17,547 nucleotides of DNA, taken from the NCBI GenBank assembly GCA_934217675.1, contig CAKQCV010000052.1, positions 1 to 17,547 on the forward strand, given 5' to 3'. The position numbers were made by a program, and so were the translations under genes. Positions 7,756 through 16,224 of the stretch are shown piece after piece. How positions within the stretch are numbered: the first letter of the stretch is position 1; each line of letters starts with the position of its first letter. The notes under the pieces are model-generated. The model was not told the origin of the DNA. It saw only the letters and a list, made by a program, of their open reading frames with translations, and searched no databases. Source of the stretch: an uncultured Prevotella sp. Its GTDB lineage: Bacteria > Bacteroidota > Bacteroidia > Bacteroidales > Bacteroidaceae.

Positions 7756-10088
7756 CAAAAACAAGAAATCTTGTCCTGAGTCTTTGTCTGCTCGTATGTT
7801 GCCATGCCGGTGCACAGAGCTACAACCAGCTCACCGAAGACGGCACATACACGAGCAGCAACGAGAACAATCCGTTTGGCGGAAAGCGCGATTCCACAAG
7901 ACACGACAAGGTAATACCAAAGGGACTAAAGGTGTGGACCATTGATGAGCGTTTCGGTGATCGGATAGCAGCCGTTCCCGACTCTTCTACCCACATGTTC
8001 CCGAACACAGTGTTCACCTCAGGAATGAGGGGTGAATTCAATACCACCGGAAACTTGGGTGCACCGAGAACCAACAGGATATTCATCGACCGCCCACTTG
8101 CCGAGCAGTTCATCTTCACACAGCCATACGATTATTTCGTACAGCCTGTTGGCACGTTTCTCTTCACAAACACTCTATCGCCAATAACAAACCTCACCTA
8201 CAACGAATGTGGAGACCGTACAAACGGTGAAGACCACTTCAAGGCAATGTTCAGTGCCAATGCTGGCAAAAAGCTCGGTATGGGCTTTAAATTCGACTAT
8301 ATCTACGGCAGAGGATACTACCAAAACCAGAGCACAGCACATTTCAACTATACCATGTATGCATCGTATCTTGGAGAGAGGTACAATGCCCATTTTCTGT
8401 TCTCCACAAACCACCAGAAGGTAACTGAGAATGGCGGTATAACCGACGACAGGTATATCACACACCCGGAGATGTTCAACGACGACTTCAACGAGGACGA
8501 AATTCCTACAGTGCTACAGAAGAACTGGAACAGAAACGACAACCAGCACATCTTCTTCAGCCACCGCTATAATGTGGGGTTCAACCGCAAGGTGAAAATG
8601 ACTGCCGAGGAAATCAAGGCAAAGAAATTTGCCATTGAGTCACAAAAGGAGAATGAAGAGGACAAAAGACGCGAAAAGGCACAAAGAGATGCTGCCAGAA
8701 GCGGGAAAGACTTCAACAAGAAGGAGTTTGACAGAAACGGGAAGACTTTTTCCGGCAGACCCGACGGATCGGCGATTGCTGGCGACGAACCTACGGCAAA
8801 GGAGTCTGGCAATGACAAGGGTCGCATCCCGGTAAACGGTAAAATTGCTGCCGATAGTTTGATAGTTGCAGCAAAGAAGCAACAGACCGACACGATGTGG
8901 ATGAAAAACGAATATGTGCCGGTTACGAGCTTTATCCACACACTTAAGTTCGACAACTACAAGCGAATATACGAAGCATACGAAACGCCAAACGATTTCT
9001 ATGCCAACACTTACGATATGAGCGAAAGATTTGAGGGTGATTCCATCTTCGACCAAACAAAGCACTATGCTCTAAAAAACACTCTCGCAATAGCTATGCT
9101 CGAGGGATTCAACAAATGGGCAAAGGCAGGACTGAAGGTATTCGCCACATCAGAACTGCGCCATTTCTCTATGCCTGCCCCTACGATGGGAAACATCACC
9201 TATAATGAGCACAATCTGAGCATCGGTGGACAGTTGGAGAAGAGCGAAGGCAAGACTCTCCACTATAATGCCATTGCCGAAACATGGCTCACTGGCGAGG
9301 ATGCCGGGCAGATAAAGATTGACGGCAGTGTCGACTTGAATTTCAATCTCTTTGGTGATACTGTAAGACTTGCAGCCAAAGCGTACTTCTATCGCCTCAA
9401 CCCAACTTTCTTCTACCGTCACTATCATTCCAAGCATTTGTGGTGGGACAACAACGACTTGAGCAAGGAAATTCGCTCCAGAGTAGAGGGAATATTCTCA
9501 TACAGGAAAACAAGCACCACACTTAGGGTGGCGTTTGACGAGATTAAGAATTACACGTATTTCGCACAGAAATATTCCATAACAAGCGACTACGGCAGAA
9601 CAGGCAATACGGTGAGCGTGAAGCAACACTCGGCTGGCATAACGCTGCTCACAATGCAACTGGACCAGAATTTCAAACTCGGTCCGCTGCGTTGGGAGAA
9701 CAGCATAACATATCAGAAATCGAGCAACGACGACATTCTTGCCGTCCCTGCGCTGAATATATACAGCAACCTTTATGTAAAGTTCAAGCTCGCCAAAGTG
9801 CTCAGCGTGGACTTCGGAGGCGACGTGAGATACTTCACCAAATATAAAGCTCCTGATTACTGTCCGACTCTCGGTCAATACACTGTGCAGGACAACGGGG
9901 ATGCAAACGTGAAGACGGGCAACTACCCTATCATAAACATATACGCCAACATGCACCTAAAGCAAACACGCTTCTTCATAATGATGAGCCACGTGAATGC
10001 CAGCAACGGCGAATATTTCCTCACTCCACACTATCCGATAAACTCAAGGGTATTGAGATTCGGACTGTCGTGGAACTTCTTCAACTAA
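7752..10088 (+). CDS. Putative outer-membrane porin (Porin_10-like)
   Basis: This is a 778-aa protein with a signal peptide (residues 1-21, cleavage probably HAGA/Q). The mature part is rich in alternating aromatic and polar strands (for example GMGFKFDYIYGRGYYQNQST near 176-195), and the last strand RVLRFGLSWNFFN ends in aromatic residues, as beta-barrel outer-membrane proteins do. It resembles the large putative porins of Bacteroidetes (PF14121). A highly charged segment at about 282-378 interrupts the barrel and could form a long loop or a separate domain. The start is fixed by the ATGA overlap with the preceding gene; the frame stays open upstream but only inside that gene. The substrate is unknown. 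Confidence 0.82.
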   Translation: MTKTRNLVLSLCLLVCCHAGAQSYNQLTEDGTYTSSNENNPFGGKRDSTRHDKVIPKGLKVWTIDERFGDRIAAVPDSSTHMFPNTVFTSGMRGEFNTTGNLGAPRTNRIFIDRPLAEQFIFTQPYDYFVQPVGTFLFTNTLSPITNLTYNECGDRTNGEDHFKAMFSANAGKKLGMGFKFDYIYGRGYYQNQSTAHFNYTMYASYLGERYNAHFLFSTNHQKVTENGGITDDRYITHPEMFNDDFNEDEIPTVLQKNWNRNDNQHIFFSHRYNVGFNRKVKMTAEEIKAKKFAIESQKENEEDKRREKAQRDAARSGKDFNKKEFDRNGKTFSGRPDGSAIAGDEPTAKESGNDKGRIPVNGKIAADSLIVAAKKQQTDTMWMKNEYVPVTSFIHTLKFDNYKRIYEAYETPNDFYANTYDMSERFEGDSIFDQTKHYALKNTLAIAMLEGFNKWAKAGLKVFATSELRHFSMPAPTMGNITYNEHNLSIGGQLEKSEGKTLHYNAIAETWLTGEDAGQIKIDGSVDLNFNLFGDTVRLAAKAYFYRLNPTFFYRHYHSKHLWWDNNDLSKEIRSRVEGIFSYRKTSTTLRVAFDEIKNYTYFAQKYSITSDYGRTGNTVSVKQHSAGITLLTMQLDQNFKLGPLRWENSITYQKSSNDDILAVPALNIYSNLYVKFKLAKVLSVDFGGDVRYFTKYKAPDYCPTLGQYTVQDNGDANVKTGNYPIINIYANMHLKQTRFFIMMSHVNASNGEYFLTPHYPINSRVLRFGLSWNFFN

Positions 10089-10111
10089 AAAAAGTACTTA
10101 AATATATAAAG

Positions 10112-11317
10112 ATGCCACAAATATCAGTACGCGGACTTGAAATGCCAGAGTCTCCAATCAGGAAACTGGCTCCTCTGGCAGCCGCAGCAAAAAAGAGAGG
10201 AACAAAAGTATACCACCTGAACATCGGACAGCCAGACCTGCCCACACCTCAGGTGGCTCTCGACGCAATAAAAAACATCGACCGCTCCATTCTTGAGTAT
10301 TCACCATCGCAAGGCTATCTGAGCTACAGAGAGAAACTCGTGGGTTACTACAAGAAATACAACATCAACGTAACGCCCGACGACATTATAATAACATGTG
10401 GCGGAAGCGAAGCCGTGCTCTTCGCCTTCATGTCGTGTCTCAATCCCGGCGACGAGATAATCGTACCGGAGCCTGCCTATGCCAACTACATGGCATTTGC
10501 CATATCAGCAGGGGCAAAGATACGCACAATTGCCACTACAATCGACGAGGGATTCTCGCTACCGAAGGTGGAAAAATTTGAGGAACTGATAAACGACCGC
10601 ACAAGGGCGATTCTTATCTGCAACCCAAACAACCCTACTGGCTACCTCTACACACGGCGAGAGATGAACCAAATTCGCGATATGGTGAAGAAGCACGACC
10701 TATACCTCTTCTCCGACGAGGTTTACCGCGAATATATCTACACAGGCTCTCCATACATCAGCGCATGCCATCTCGAGGGCATAGAACAGAACGTGGTGCT
10801 CATCGACTCCGTGAGCAAGCGGTACAGCGAATGTGGAATACGCATCGGAGCTTTGATTACAAAGAACAAGGAGGTGCGACAGGCTGTGATGAAATTCTGC
10901 CAGGCACGACTCTCGCCACCTCTCATCGGACAGATTGCCGCTGAGGCATCGCTCGACGCTCCTGAGGAATACTATCGCGACGTGTACGATGAATACGTGG
11001 AGCGCAGAAAATGCCTCATTGACGGACTGAACCGCATTCCGGGCGTATACTCCCCTATCCCGATGGGAGCCTTCTATACTGTTGCAAAACTGCCCGTAGA
11101 CGACAGCGAAAAATTCTGTCGTTGGTGTCTCGAAGAGTTCAGCTACGAGGGCGAAACAGTGATGATGGCACCTGCAAGCGGATTCTACACCACTCCGGGA
11201 GCCGGACAGAACCAAGTGAGAATAGCATACGTATTGAAGAAAGAGGACCTTACAAGGGCGTTGTTCATCTTGCGCAAGGCTCTTGAAGAGTATCCGGGAA
11301 GGGTTGAGGAAGAATAA
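10112..11317 (+). CDS. PLP-dependent aminotransferase, class I/II
   Basis: This is a 401-aa fold-type I aminotransferase. Visible residues include NIGQPDLPTP (37-46), the PLP contacts NPNNPTG (171-177) and SDEVYREY (201-208, D202 binds the pyridine nitrogen), the Schiff-base lysine K236 in DSVSKRYSECGIRIG, and the substrate-carboxylate arginine R370 in NQVRIAYV. It would transfer amino groups between an amino acid and a 2-oxo acid in the cytoplasm. Aspartate-type specificity is likely from overall resemblance but not proven. The frame is open back to 10070 inside the porin gene. I chose the ATG at 10112 because MPQISVRGLEMPESPIRKL matches the usual family N-terminus and clears the porin stop. 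Its stop overlaps the next start by one base (TAATG). Confidence 0.93.
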   Translation: MPQISVRGLEMPESPIRKLAPLAAAAKKRGTKVYHLNIGQPDLPTPQVALDAIKNIDRSILEYSPSQGYLSYREKLVGYYKKYNINVTPDDIIITCGGSEAVLFAFMSCLNPGDEIIVPEPAYANYMAFAISAGAKIRTIATTIDEGFSLPKVEKFEELINDRTRAILICNPNNPTGYLYTRREMNQIRDMVKKHDLYLFSDEVYREYIYTGSPYISACHLEGIEQNVVLIDSVSKRYSECGIRIGALITKNKEVRQAVMKFCQARLSPPLIGQIAAEASLDAPEEYYRDVYDEYVERRKCLIDGLNRIPGVYSPIPMGAFYTVAKLPVDDSEKFCRWCLEEFSYEGETVMMAPASGFYTTPGAGQNQVRIAYVLKKEDLTRALFILRKALEEYPGRVEEE

Positions 11318-12564
11318 TGAACTTACCACTTTACATTGCAAGGAGGATTTACTCCTACAACAGCGACAAGAAGAAGGTGAGCAAACCTGCATTGTATATT
11401 GCCACCGCCGGTGTGGCAATCGGTCTTGCTGTGATGATTGTAAGCATCTGCGTGATTTTCGGATTCAAACACACCATCCGCAACAAGGTGGTGGGTCTGG
11501 GCAGCCATCTCACCGTGGCAAGCTACAGATCCTTCCATGGCAGCGATCTGTATCCTATCTACGTGAACGACAGCATGATGACTGTGCTGAAAAAGATTCC
11601 TGGCGAGAAGCACCTGCAGCGGTATGCCATGACACAGGGCATACTGAAGACCGACAGCGATTTCATGGGCGTGGTGTTCAAGGGTGTGGCTGCCGATTTC
11701 GACACCACCTTCATCAGCTCATGCCTTGTTGATGGCACAATGCCCAAATTTAGCGACTCTGCAAGCGGCAACAAGATTCTTGTTTCGAAAATCATTGCCG
11801 ACAAGCTGAAGCTAAAGGCTGGCGACAAGATATTCTCGTATTTCATAAACAACGGCGATGTGAGGGCACGACGTTTCACCGTGAGTGGAGTGTTCCAGAC
11901 CAACATGACGAAGTTTGACGAGTCGCTCTGCTTCTGCGACCTCTACACGGCTGCAAAGCTGAACGGATGGCAACAGGGACAGATTTCGGGAATAGAGATT
12001 ACGGTTGCAGACTATAACCAGATTCCAACTGCTGCCGACTATCTCGTGAGCCACGTGAACCGTGTGGAAGACAAATATGGTGAGACGTTCTCCTCTGAAA
12101 CGATACAAGACATGTACCCTCAGGTGTTCTCATGGCTCAATCTGCTCGATCTCAATGTATGGATAATTATTGCTCTGATGACTTGTGTGGCAGGAATAAC
12201 GATAATCTCCGGACTGCTCATCATCATTCTTGAGCGTACCAACATGATAGGCTTGCTTAAGGCTTTGGGATGCCGCAACAAAACGGTGCGTCACACCTTC
12301 GTATGGTTTGCAGCGTTTATCATCGGCAAGGGAATACTGATTGGCGATGCCATCGGAATAGGCATTATTCTGCTGCAGCAGTTCACTCGCATCGTGAAGC
12401 TTGATGCATCGGTATACTATGTTGACTATGTTCCTGTGGAATTCAACATCCCGGCAATACTTCTCGTCAATGTGTCAACGCTGCTGATATGCCTGTTGGT
12501 GTTCATCGGTCCGAGTTTCCTCGTATCGCACATCACCCCGGCAAAATCAATGAAATACGAATAG
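11317..12564 (+). CDS. ABC transporter permease, LolC/LolE (FtsX-MacB) type
   Basis: This is a 415-aa inner-membrane permease. One N-terminal helix (about 26-50) is followed by a large periplasmic domain (about 51-280) and three C-terminal helices (281-305, 328-354, 378-403), the standard 1+3 topology of LolC/E. The cytoplasmic loop ERTNMIGLLKALGCRNKTVRH (306-326) is the family's ATPase-coupling segment, and the C-terminus PAKSMKYE matches the usual ending. LolCDE extracts lipoproteins from the inner membrane. No ATPase gene accompanies it here, so the partner must be encoded elsewhere. It starts on the last base of the aminotransferase stop codon, so the two are translationally coupled. Confidence 0.88.
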   Translation: MNLPLYIARRIYSYNSDKKKVSKPALYIATAGVAIGLAVMIVSICVIFGFKHTIRNKVVGLGSHLTVASYRSFHGSDLYPIYVNDSMMTVLKKIPGEKHLQRYAMTQGILKTDSDFMGVVFKGVAADFDTTFISSCLVDGTMPKFSDSASGNKILVSKIIADKLKLKAGDKIFSYFINNGDVRARRFTVSGVFQTNMTKFDESLCFCDLYTAAKLNGWQQGQISGIEITVADYNQIPTAADYLVSHVNRVEDKYGETFSSETIQDMYPQVFSWLNLLDLNVWIIIALMTCVAGITIISGLLIIILERTNMIGLLKALGCRNKTVRHTFVWFAAFIIGKGILIGDAIGIGIILLQQFTRIVKLDASVYYVDYVPVEFNIPAILLVNVSTLLICLLVFIGPSFLVSHITPAKSMKYE

Positions 12565-12630
12565 CTATTGCTAAAAATGTAAGAGCTGCGAAAAACGAAT
12601 AATTCTTGTCGCACGCAAAACAAACAAAGA

Positions 12631-12685
12631 AAAAAGAGAAATGAGGTTTGACTACACAACAAGCAGTCGCCTCATTTCTCTTTTT
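12631..12685. terminator. Strong bidirectional terminator
   Basis: A perfect 16-bp inverted repeat (AAAAAGAGAAATGAGG at 12631-12646, complement at 12670-12685) has a 23-nt loop that can add a GACT/AGTC pair. Each strand ends the stem with a run of T, so it serves both the permease operon on the plus strand and the convergent gene on the minus strand, whose stop is 28 bp away. Confidence 0.9.
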
Positions 12686-12713
12686 GCGATTTATAACGCA
12701 TAAAATATTTTTC

Positions 12714-13901
12714 CTAAAGCTGTTCGCTCATCTGCACCACATCGTCGGCATGCTCCAACAGCTGCTGCACCCCTTCGGCAAAAGTCTTTTTCATATCGCT
12801 CTTAGCATACGCTGCGCTCTGCGAGCTGACGGTACTGTATTTCGGTACCGAAGTGATTTTCGTTCCCTTGTAGCTCTCTCTGAAATACTCCAGCACAGCC
12901 TTCACGTTGTCACCCTTAGCCCATTTGCAGAAGGCATACACATAGAGCGTACCAACGCCTTTCTGCTTTGCGCTCTTTTCTGGCAACAGTGTGTCGAAAT
13001 TCCTCACCACTATTCTCACCTTCGTTATCGTGTCGATATTGTCTTTCCACAGCGTATATTCAACATCGCTGATATTGCTGCCCGTCTTTGCGTTGTTTAT
13101 CTCAATCAGGCAGAAGTCGTCCATATCCACAACGCTGTGCTTGTGATATTCGTTCTGTGCAAAAGCCTGCTTGTCGGCATAGTTCTTCGAAGCCTTGTAT
13201 GTAGGGTTCGTCTCCATCAGAGCCTCAACGGTGTTCCGTGTCATTCGGCTTGCCATATTGCCACACCGCTTGTCGTAGTCCTCAAAATATCTGTCGAGTA
13301 TATACTCGCATGCCAGCGGATTGTTTCTCAGCTGTTCCTCCTTTGCTATCAGCAGTTCACACTCGTCAATGCATTCTTTCATCATGCCGAAAAATTCCTT
13401 CAGCTCGTTATACAGAGCCGATACCTGTGACGGACAGGATTCTATGCCGAACATGTCGGGTTGATATGTGGTTTGCGCCAGAGTTGATACAACCAGACTG
13501 TCTTTCGGCTCTATGCCGTATTTTCTGCATTCTTCTTTGTTCGGATGGTTTGGCGGACAGAATCTCGTCATCAGTTGTTTCAGCGTGGCTATATGGCTCC
13601 GCAGGTGTTTCAGTTCCTCCTGTATAAGTTTGAAGTATCCGTTAAATTCAGTTGCGAACCTGCTTATATAGTCAGCCTTGAATCGGTCGAAGAACACCCG
13701 TTCTCTTTTCATCTTTGCCACAGAGTCTATCACGTATATAGTGAGTCTCTCCAGGTCGTCCACGTCATACCCCTTCATAAGTACAGCGCTTACCACCCTG
13801 TTTAGTCCTTCTTTTGAAAAATTTTCCGCTATTCCCCTTATCGAGTCGAGAGTGTGTTGTGTCGGTTCGATAATTGGTTTATAGAACATTGGTCTTGACA
13901 A
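12714..13901 (-). CDS. Unrecognised 395-aa cytoplasmic protein
   Basis: I do not recognise this family. The protein has no signal peptide or membrane helix. The N-terminal half looks mostly helical and charged (FNGYFKLIQEELKHLRSHIATLKQL around 86-110, and 160-210), with possible coiled coil. The C-terminal part (about 255-345) has alternating hydrophobic strands (FCLIEINN, KVRIVVRNFDTLLP, GVGTLYVYAFCKWA). The first codon is TTG at 13899-13901, seven bases after GGAGGA, an unusually strong ribosome binding site for this window. The next in-frame ATG is at 13887-13889, but its spacing from that site is poor. The gene stands alone and converges on the permease operon. Its length and absence of frameshift argue that it is functional. 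Confidence 0.75.
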   Translation of the reverse strand: MSRPMFYKPIIEPTQHTLDSIRGIAENFSKEGLNRVVSAVLMKGYDVDDLERLTIYVIDSVAKMKRERVFFDRFKADYISRFATEFNGYFKLIQEELKHLRSHIATLKQLMTRFCPPNHPNKEECRKYGIEPKDSLVVSTLAQTTYQPDMFGIESCPSQVSALYNELKEFFGMMKECIDECELLIAKEEQLRNNPLACEYILDRYFEDYDKRCGNMASRMTRNTVEALMETNPTYKASKNYADKQAFAQNEYHKHSVVDMDDFCLIEINNAKTGSNISDVEYTLWKDNIDTITKVRIVVRNFDTLLPEKSAKQKGVGTLYVYAFCKWAKGDNVKAVLEYFRESYKGTKITSVPKYSTVSSQSAAYAKSDMKKTFAEGVQQLLEHADDVVQMSEQL

Positions 13902-13909
13902 TGTATGTT

Positions 13910-13915
13910 CCTCCT
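13910..13915 (-). promoter_or_regulatory. Strong ribosome binding site that decides a TTG start
   Basis: The minus strand reads GGAGGA, a near-complete Shine-Dalgarno match, with 7-8 nt before the TTG at 13901. Most genes in the window have only weak sites, so this one stands out and favours the TTG over the downstream ATG. Confidence 0.6.
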
Positions 13916-13938
13916 TTCATAATTTTTTTGTTGTTTTT

Positions 13939-13962
13939 GCGGCTTGCAATGCTGCAAGCCGC
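13939..13962 (-). repeat. 10-bp perfect hairpin in the leader of the 395-aa gene
   Basis: GCGGCTTGCA (13939-13948) and its exact complement (13953-13962) enclose a four-base loop. On the minus-strand mRNA it lies about 25 nt before the GGAGGA site and is followed by an A-rich single-stranded tract. It is not a terminator, because no U-run follows on either strand. It may stabilise the mRNA 5' end or bind a regulator. Confidence 0.7.
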
Positions 13963-14030
13963 CGTTAATTAAAACATTTAAAATATCGTAGCGTATGCGC
14001 CAAATGTATGCTCTCATATCATACAGTTTG

Positions 14031-14038
14031 CAAAAGTA
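14031..14038 (-). promoter_or_regulatory. Probable -7 box of the 395-aa gene
   Basis: The minus strand reads TACTTTTG, matching TAnnTTTG. Transcription would start near 14024, giving a leader of about 120 nt that includes the hairpin and the ribosome binding site. No good -33 box was seen; a TTG lies 14 bp upstream, which is too close. Confidence 0.5.
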
Positions 14039-14208
14039 TATATTTTTTTTGACAATTCCGCATACCTGTAAGCTTTTTTCATTCTTTCATCTAAATATTT
14101 GTTCCGCAAGATAGAACAAAATACAGGAAAATCAATGAAGAAACGCTACTACCCACTTTAATTTGCAAAAAATTGCCACGCCAAATACCTAACGAACAAA
14201 AAAAAATG

Positions 14209-14216
14209 TATCTTTG
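14209..14216 (+). promoter_or_regulatory. Probable -7 box of adenine deaminase
   Basis: TATCTTTG matches TAnnTTTG exactly. The start site would be near 14223, just before the 14228-14264 hairpin, about 88 nt ahead of the ATG. No clear -33 TTTG was found. Confidence 0.55.
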
Positions 14217-14227
14217 CAGACAGACCA

Positions 14228-14264
14228 CTCATGTGGCAGACAGTCTGTCAGTCTGCCACATGAG
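14228..14264 (+). repeat. 14-bp perfect stem-loop at the 5' end of the ade mRNA
   Basis: CTCATGTGGCAGAC (14228-14241) pairs exactly with 14251-14264 around a 9-nt loop, itself part of a GACAGTCTGTC palindrome (14239-14249). A direct repeat GCAGACAG at 14216-14223 and 14236-14243 offers an alternative partner for the right arm. The position directly after the promoter suggests an operator or an RNA control structure for the purine-salvage gene. No T-run follows, so it is not a simple terminator. Confidence 0.75.
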
Positions 14265-14310
14265 GAAAAGAAAAGAAAGAAAAACAACAGTATTGCTAAA
14301 TTTGATAACT

Positions 14311-16002
14311 ATGAAATATAAAGGACATATCGTGGACGTTGCCACACACCGCGTGTATGACGGCGAACTGACAGTTGACGAGGGAGTGATAAGCAACATA
14401 GCTCCATGTGACAACGTGGAACCCGACGCACCGTATTTCATGCCGGGATTCATCGACAGCCACGTGCATATAGAGAGCAGTATGATGGTGCCGGCAGAAT
14501 TTGCCAGAGTGGCAGTGGAACAAGGCACAATCGGAGTGGTTGCCGACCCACACGAAATTGGAAACGTGCTCGGCAAAGAGGGCATCGAGTTCATGATAAA
14601 CAGCGGAAAACACATTCGCTTCAACTTCTGCTTCGGTGCTCCGTCGTGTGTACCGTCGTGTGGCACCGACATAGAGACGAGTGGAGCAACACTCGACAGC
14701 CACGATATAGAGGAGCTGATGGCACGCCCAGATATAGGATATTTGGGCGAGATGATGAACTTTCCAGGGGTACTCGCCGGCGACAATGAGGTTATGGCAA
14801 AAATCAATGCGGCTAAACTAAATGGTAAACCCATTGACGGGCATGCTCCGGGACTGCTGGGAGAAGAGCGCAAACGATATGCTGCAGCGGGAATATCCAC
14901 CGACCACGAGTGTGCCACCATCAACGAGGCAAGGGCATGCATAGAAGCAGGCATGATGGTGCAGATACGCGAAGGCTCGGCAGCAAAAAACTATGAAGCA
15001 CTGATACCGCTACTCAGGGAGCATCCCGACATGGTGATGTTCTGCACCGACGACTGTCATCCCGATGACTTGATTCGCGGACACATAAACCGCATAGTGG
15101 CGCGTGCGCTTGCCGACGGGTATGACCTGTGGGACATTCTACAGGCGGTGTGCGTAACGCCGCAAAAACACTACAATCTGAATTGGGGACTGCTACACAC
15201 GGGGGATGCGGCAAACTTTATCGCTGTGAATAATCTCACGCCAAACTTCCGAGTGCTGCTCACCGTGGTCAATGGCAAAGAGGTGTATAACTGCAATTCG
15301 TTCCTGAGCACGATAAAATCACAGGCAAAGTCGATAAACAACCAAATGGCGATACTCGACAACTATCCAAACCGCTTCCTTGCAGAGCCTGTCACGGCTG
15401 ACGACATCGCACTACAGATAAGCAGCGGCGACAGGGTGCGCATAATACATGCCTTCGACGGAAGCCTACTCACAAAGAGCGAGGAGGTGACAGTTACCGG
15501 AAATCCGCTTATCGACAGCCGATACGCATGGGGCGAAGTGCAGAAGATTGTGGTGTACAACAGATACCGGAAAGGGGCAAAGCCCGTGACGGGACTCATA
15601 CGCGGCTTCTGTCTGAAAAACGGTGCCATGGCGGCATCTATCGCACACGACTGCCACAACATAGTGGCTATAGGATCTAACGACGAGTATATAGTGAAGG
15701 CTATAAACCGCGTGGTGGAGATGAAGGGCGGACTCGTTGCAATTGCCGGAAACGAAATGACCGACTTGGCTCTGCCTATCGCCGGACTGATATCGCCACT
15801 GAGCGGACACGAGATTGCCTACCGAAGCTCTCGTCTGCGCGACACTATACTGAACGCTGGATGCCTGTTCCACGCACCGTTCATAACAATGGCGTTCATG
15901 TGTCTGCCTGTGATTCCGGAGATAAAGCTCACCGACCGCGGACTCTTCGACTTCAACCGCTGGGGATTCGTGAAGACGGCAGAAAACTGTGCAGACAAAT
16001 AG
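14311..16002 (+). CDS. ade: Adenine deaminase
   Basis: The enzyme converts adenine to hypoxanthine and ammonia for purine salvage in the cytoplasm. The 563-aa length fits the bacterial Ade family (about 570). Amidohydrolase metal-site motifs are present in order: PGFIDSHVHIESSMMVP (45-61, with HVH at 51-53), GHAPG (177-181), STDHECATINEA (196-207), and CTDDCHPDDLIRGHINRI (245-262) with its metal aspartate. The C-terminal region carries the Ade-specific GNEMTDLALPIAGLISPLSG. I start at the ATG at 14311 (MKYKGHIVDV) because the open frame upstream crosses the promoter and the leader hairpin. It stands alone, divergent from the 395-aa gene. The motif set makes the call firm. Confidence 0.95.
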   Translation: MKYKGHIVDVATHRVYDGELTVDEGVISNIAPCDNVEPDAPYFMPGFIDSHVHIESSMMVPAEFARVAVEQGTIGVVADPHEIGNVLGKEGIEFMINSGKHIRFNFCFGAPSCVPSCGTDIETSGATLDSHDIEELMARPDIGYLGEMMNFPGVLAGDNEVMAKINAAKLNGKPIDGHAPGLLGEERKRYAAAGISTDHECATINEARACIEAGMMVQIREGSAAKNYEALIPLLREHPDMVMFCTDDCHPDDLIRGHINRIVARALADGYDLWDILQAVCVTPQKHYNLNWGLLHTGDAANFIAVNNLTPNFRVLLTVVNGKEVYNCNSFLSTIKSQAKSINNQMAILDNYPNRFLAEPVTADDIALQISSGDRVRIIHAFDGSLLTKSEEVTVTGNPLIDSRYAWGEVQKIVVYNRYRKGAKPVTGLIRGFCLKNGAMAASIAHDCHNIVAIGSNDEYIVKAINRVVEMKGGLVAIAGNEMTDLALPIAGLISPLSGHEIAYRSSRLRDTILNAGCLFHAPFITMAFMCLPVIPEIKLTDRGLFDFNRWGFVKTAENCADK

Positions 16003-16080
16003 TTCTTATACGCATAAATTCGAAATTCTCATTATTTATTCTTAGAAGCACTCCATCCGGATACAAGATTTCATACATGT

Positions 16081-16120
16081 TACTGCAACTGCAACAATAT
16101 CGGGAACAGCAGTTGCAGTA
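16081..16120. repeat. 12-bp perfect inverted repeat
   Basis: TACTGCAACTGC (16081-16092) and its exact complement (16109-16120) enclose a 16-nt loop. No T-run follows, so it is not a standard terminator. It lies 50 bp before the larger hairpin. Confidence 0.65.
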
Positions 16121-16168
16121 TGAGGCGTCAATCCGCTTCTGGTATATCCAAATATTGTTACACACAGA

Positions 16169-16224
16169 AAAACCGTACTCACCGTATCGCAACCACGCTG
16201 CAGCGATACGGTGAATACGGTTTT
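16169..16224 (+). terminator. Probable terminator hairpin after ade
   Basis: A 22-bp stem (16169-16190 with 16203-16224, one mismatch) with a 12-nt loop ends in TTTT on the plus strand and in AAAA at the other arm, as a bidirectional terminator would. It lies about 170 bp after the ade stop, which is far. The core CGATACGG (16204-16211) can also pair with CCGTATCG at 16235-16242, giving a competing fold. Confidence 0.6.

Larger units (their letters stand above)
13902..14310. other. Divergent intergenic region with two leader hairpins
   Basis: This region of about 400 bp holds the leader and promoter of the 395-aa gene (minus; hairpin 13939-13962, -7 box 14031-14038) and the promoter and leader of adenine deaminase (plus; -7 box 14209-14216, hairpin 14228-14264). 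Between them, at 14098-14120, is a 7-bp inverted repeat TTTGTTC/GAACAAA around a 9-bp spacer, a possible operator. The coding frame before 14311 is open back to 14173 but spans the promoter, so it is not coding. Confidence 0.6.

Noticed and set aside
12648..13430. Plus-strand open frame of 260 codons antisense to the 395-aa gene
   Set aside because: It starts inside the terminator loop, lacks a promoter, and shows no domain. The minus-strand gene has the promoter and strong ribosome binding site. Because the minus-strand family is unrecognised I weighed both; the minus strand is clearly better.
13879..13920. Thirteen-codon frame MKGGTYIVKTNVL on the minus strand overlapping the 395-aa gene start
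   Set aside because: It uses the strong ribosome binding site as coding sequence and has no site of its own; probably chance, though a leader peptide cannot be excluded.
14173..14310. N-terminal extension of adenine deaminase by 46 codons
   Set aside because: It spans the predicted promoter box and the 14-bp leader hairpin, and the family begins with the MKYKGHIVDV-type strand at 14311.
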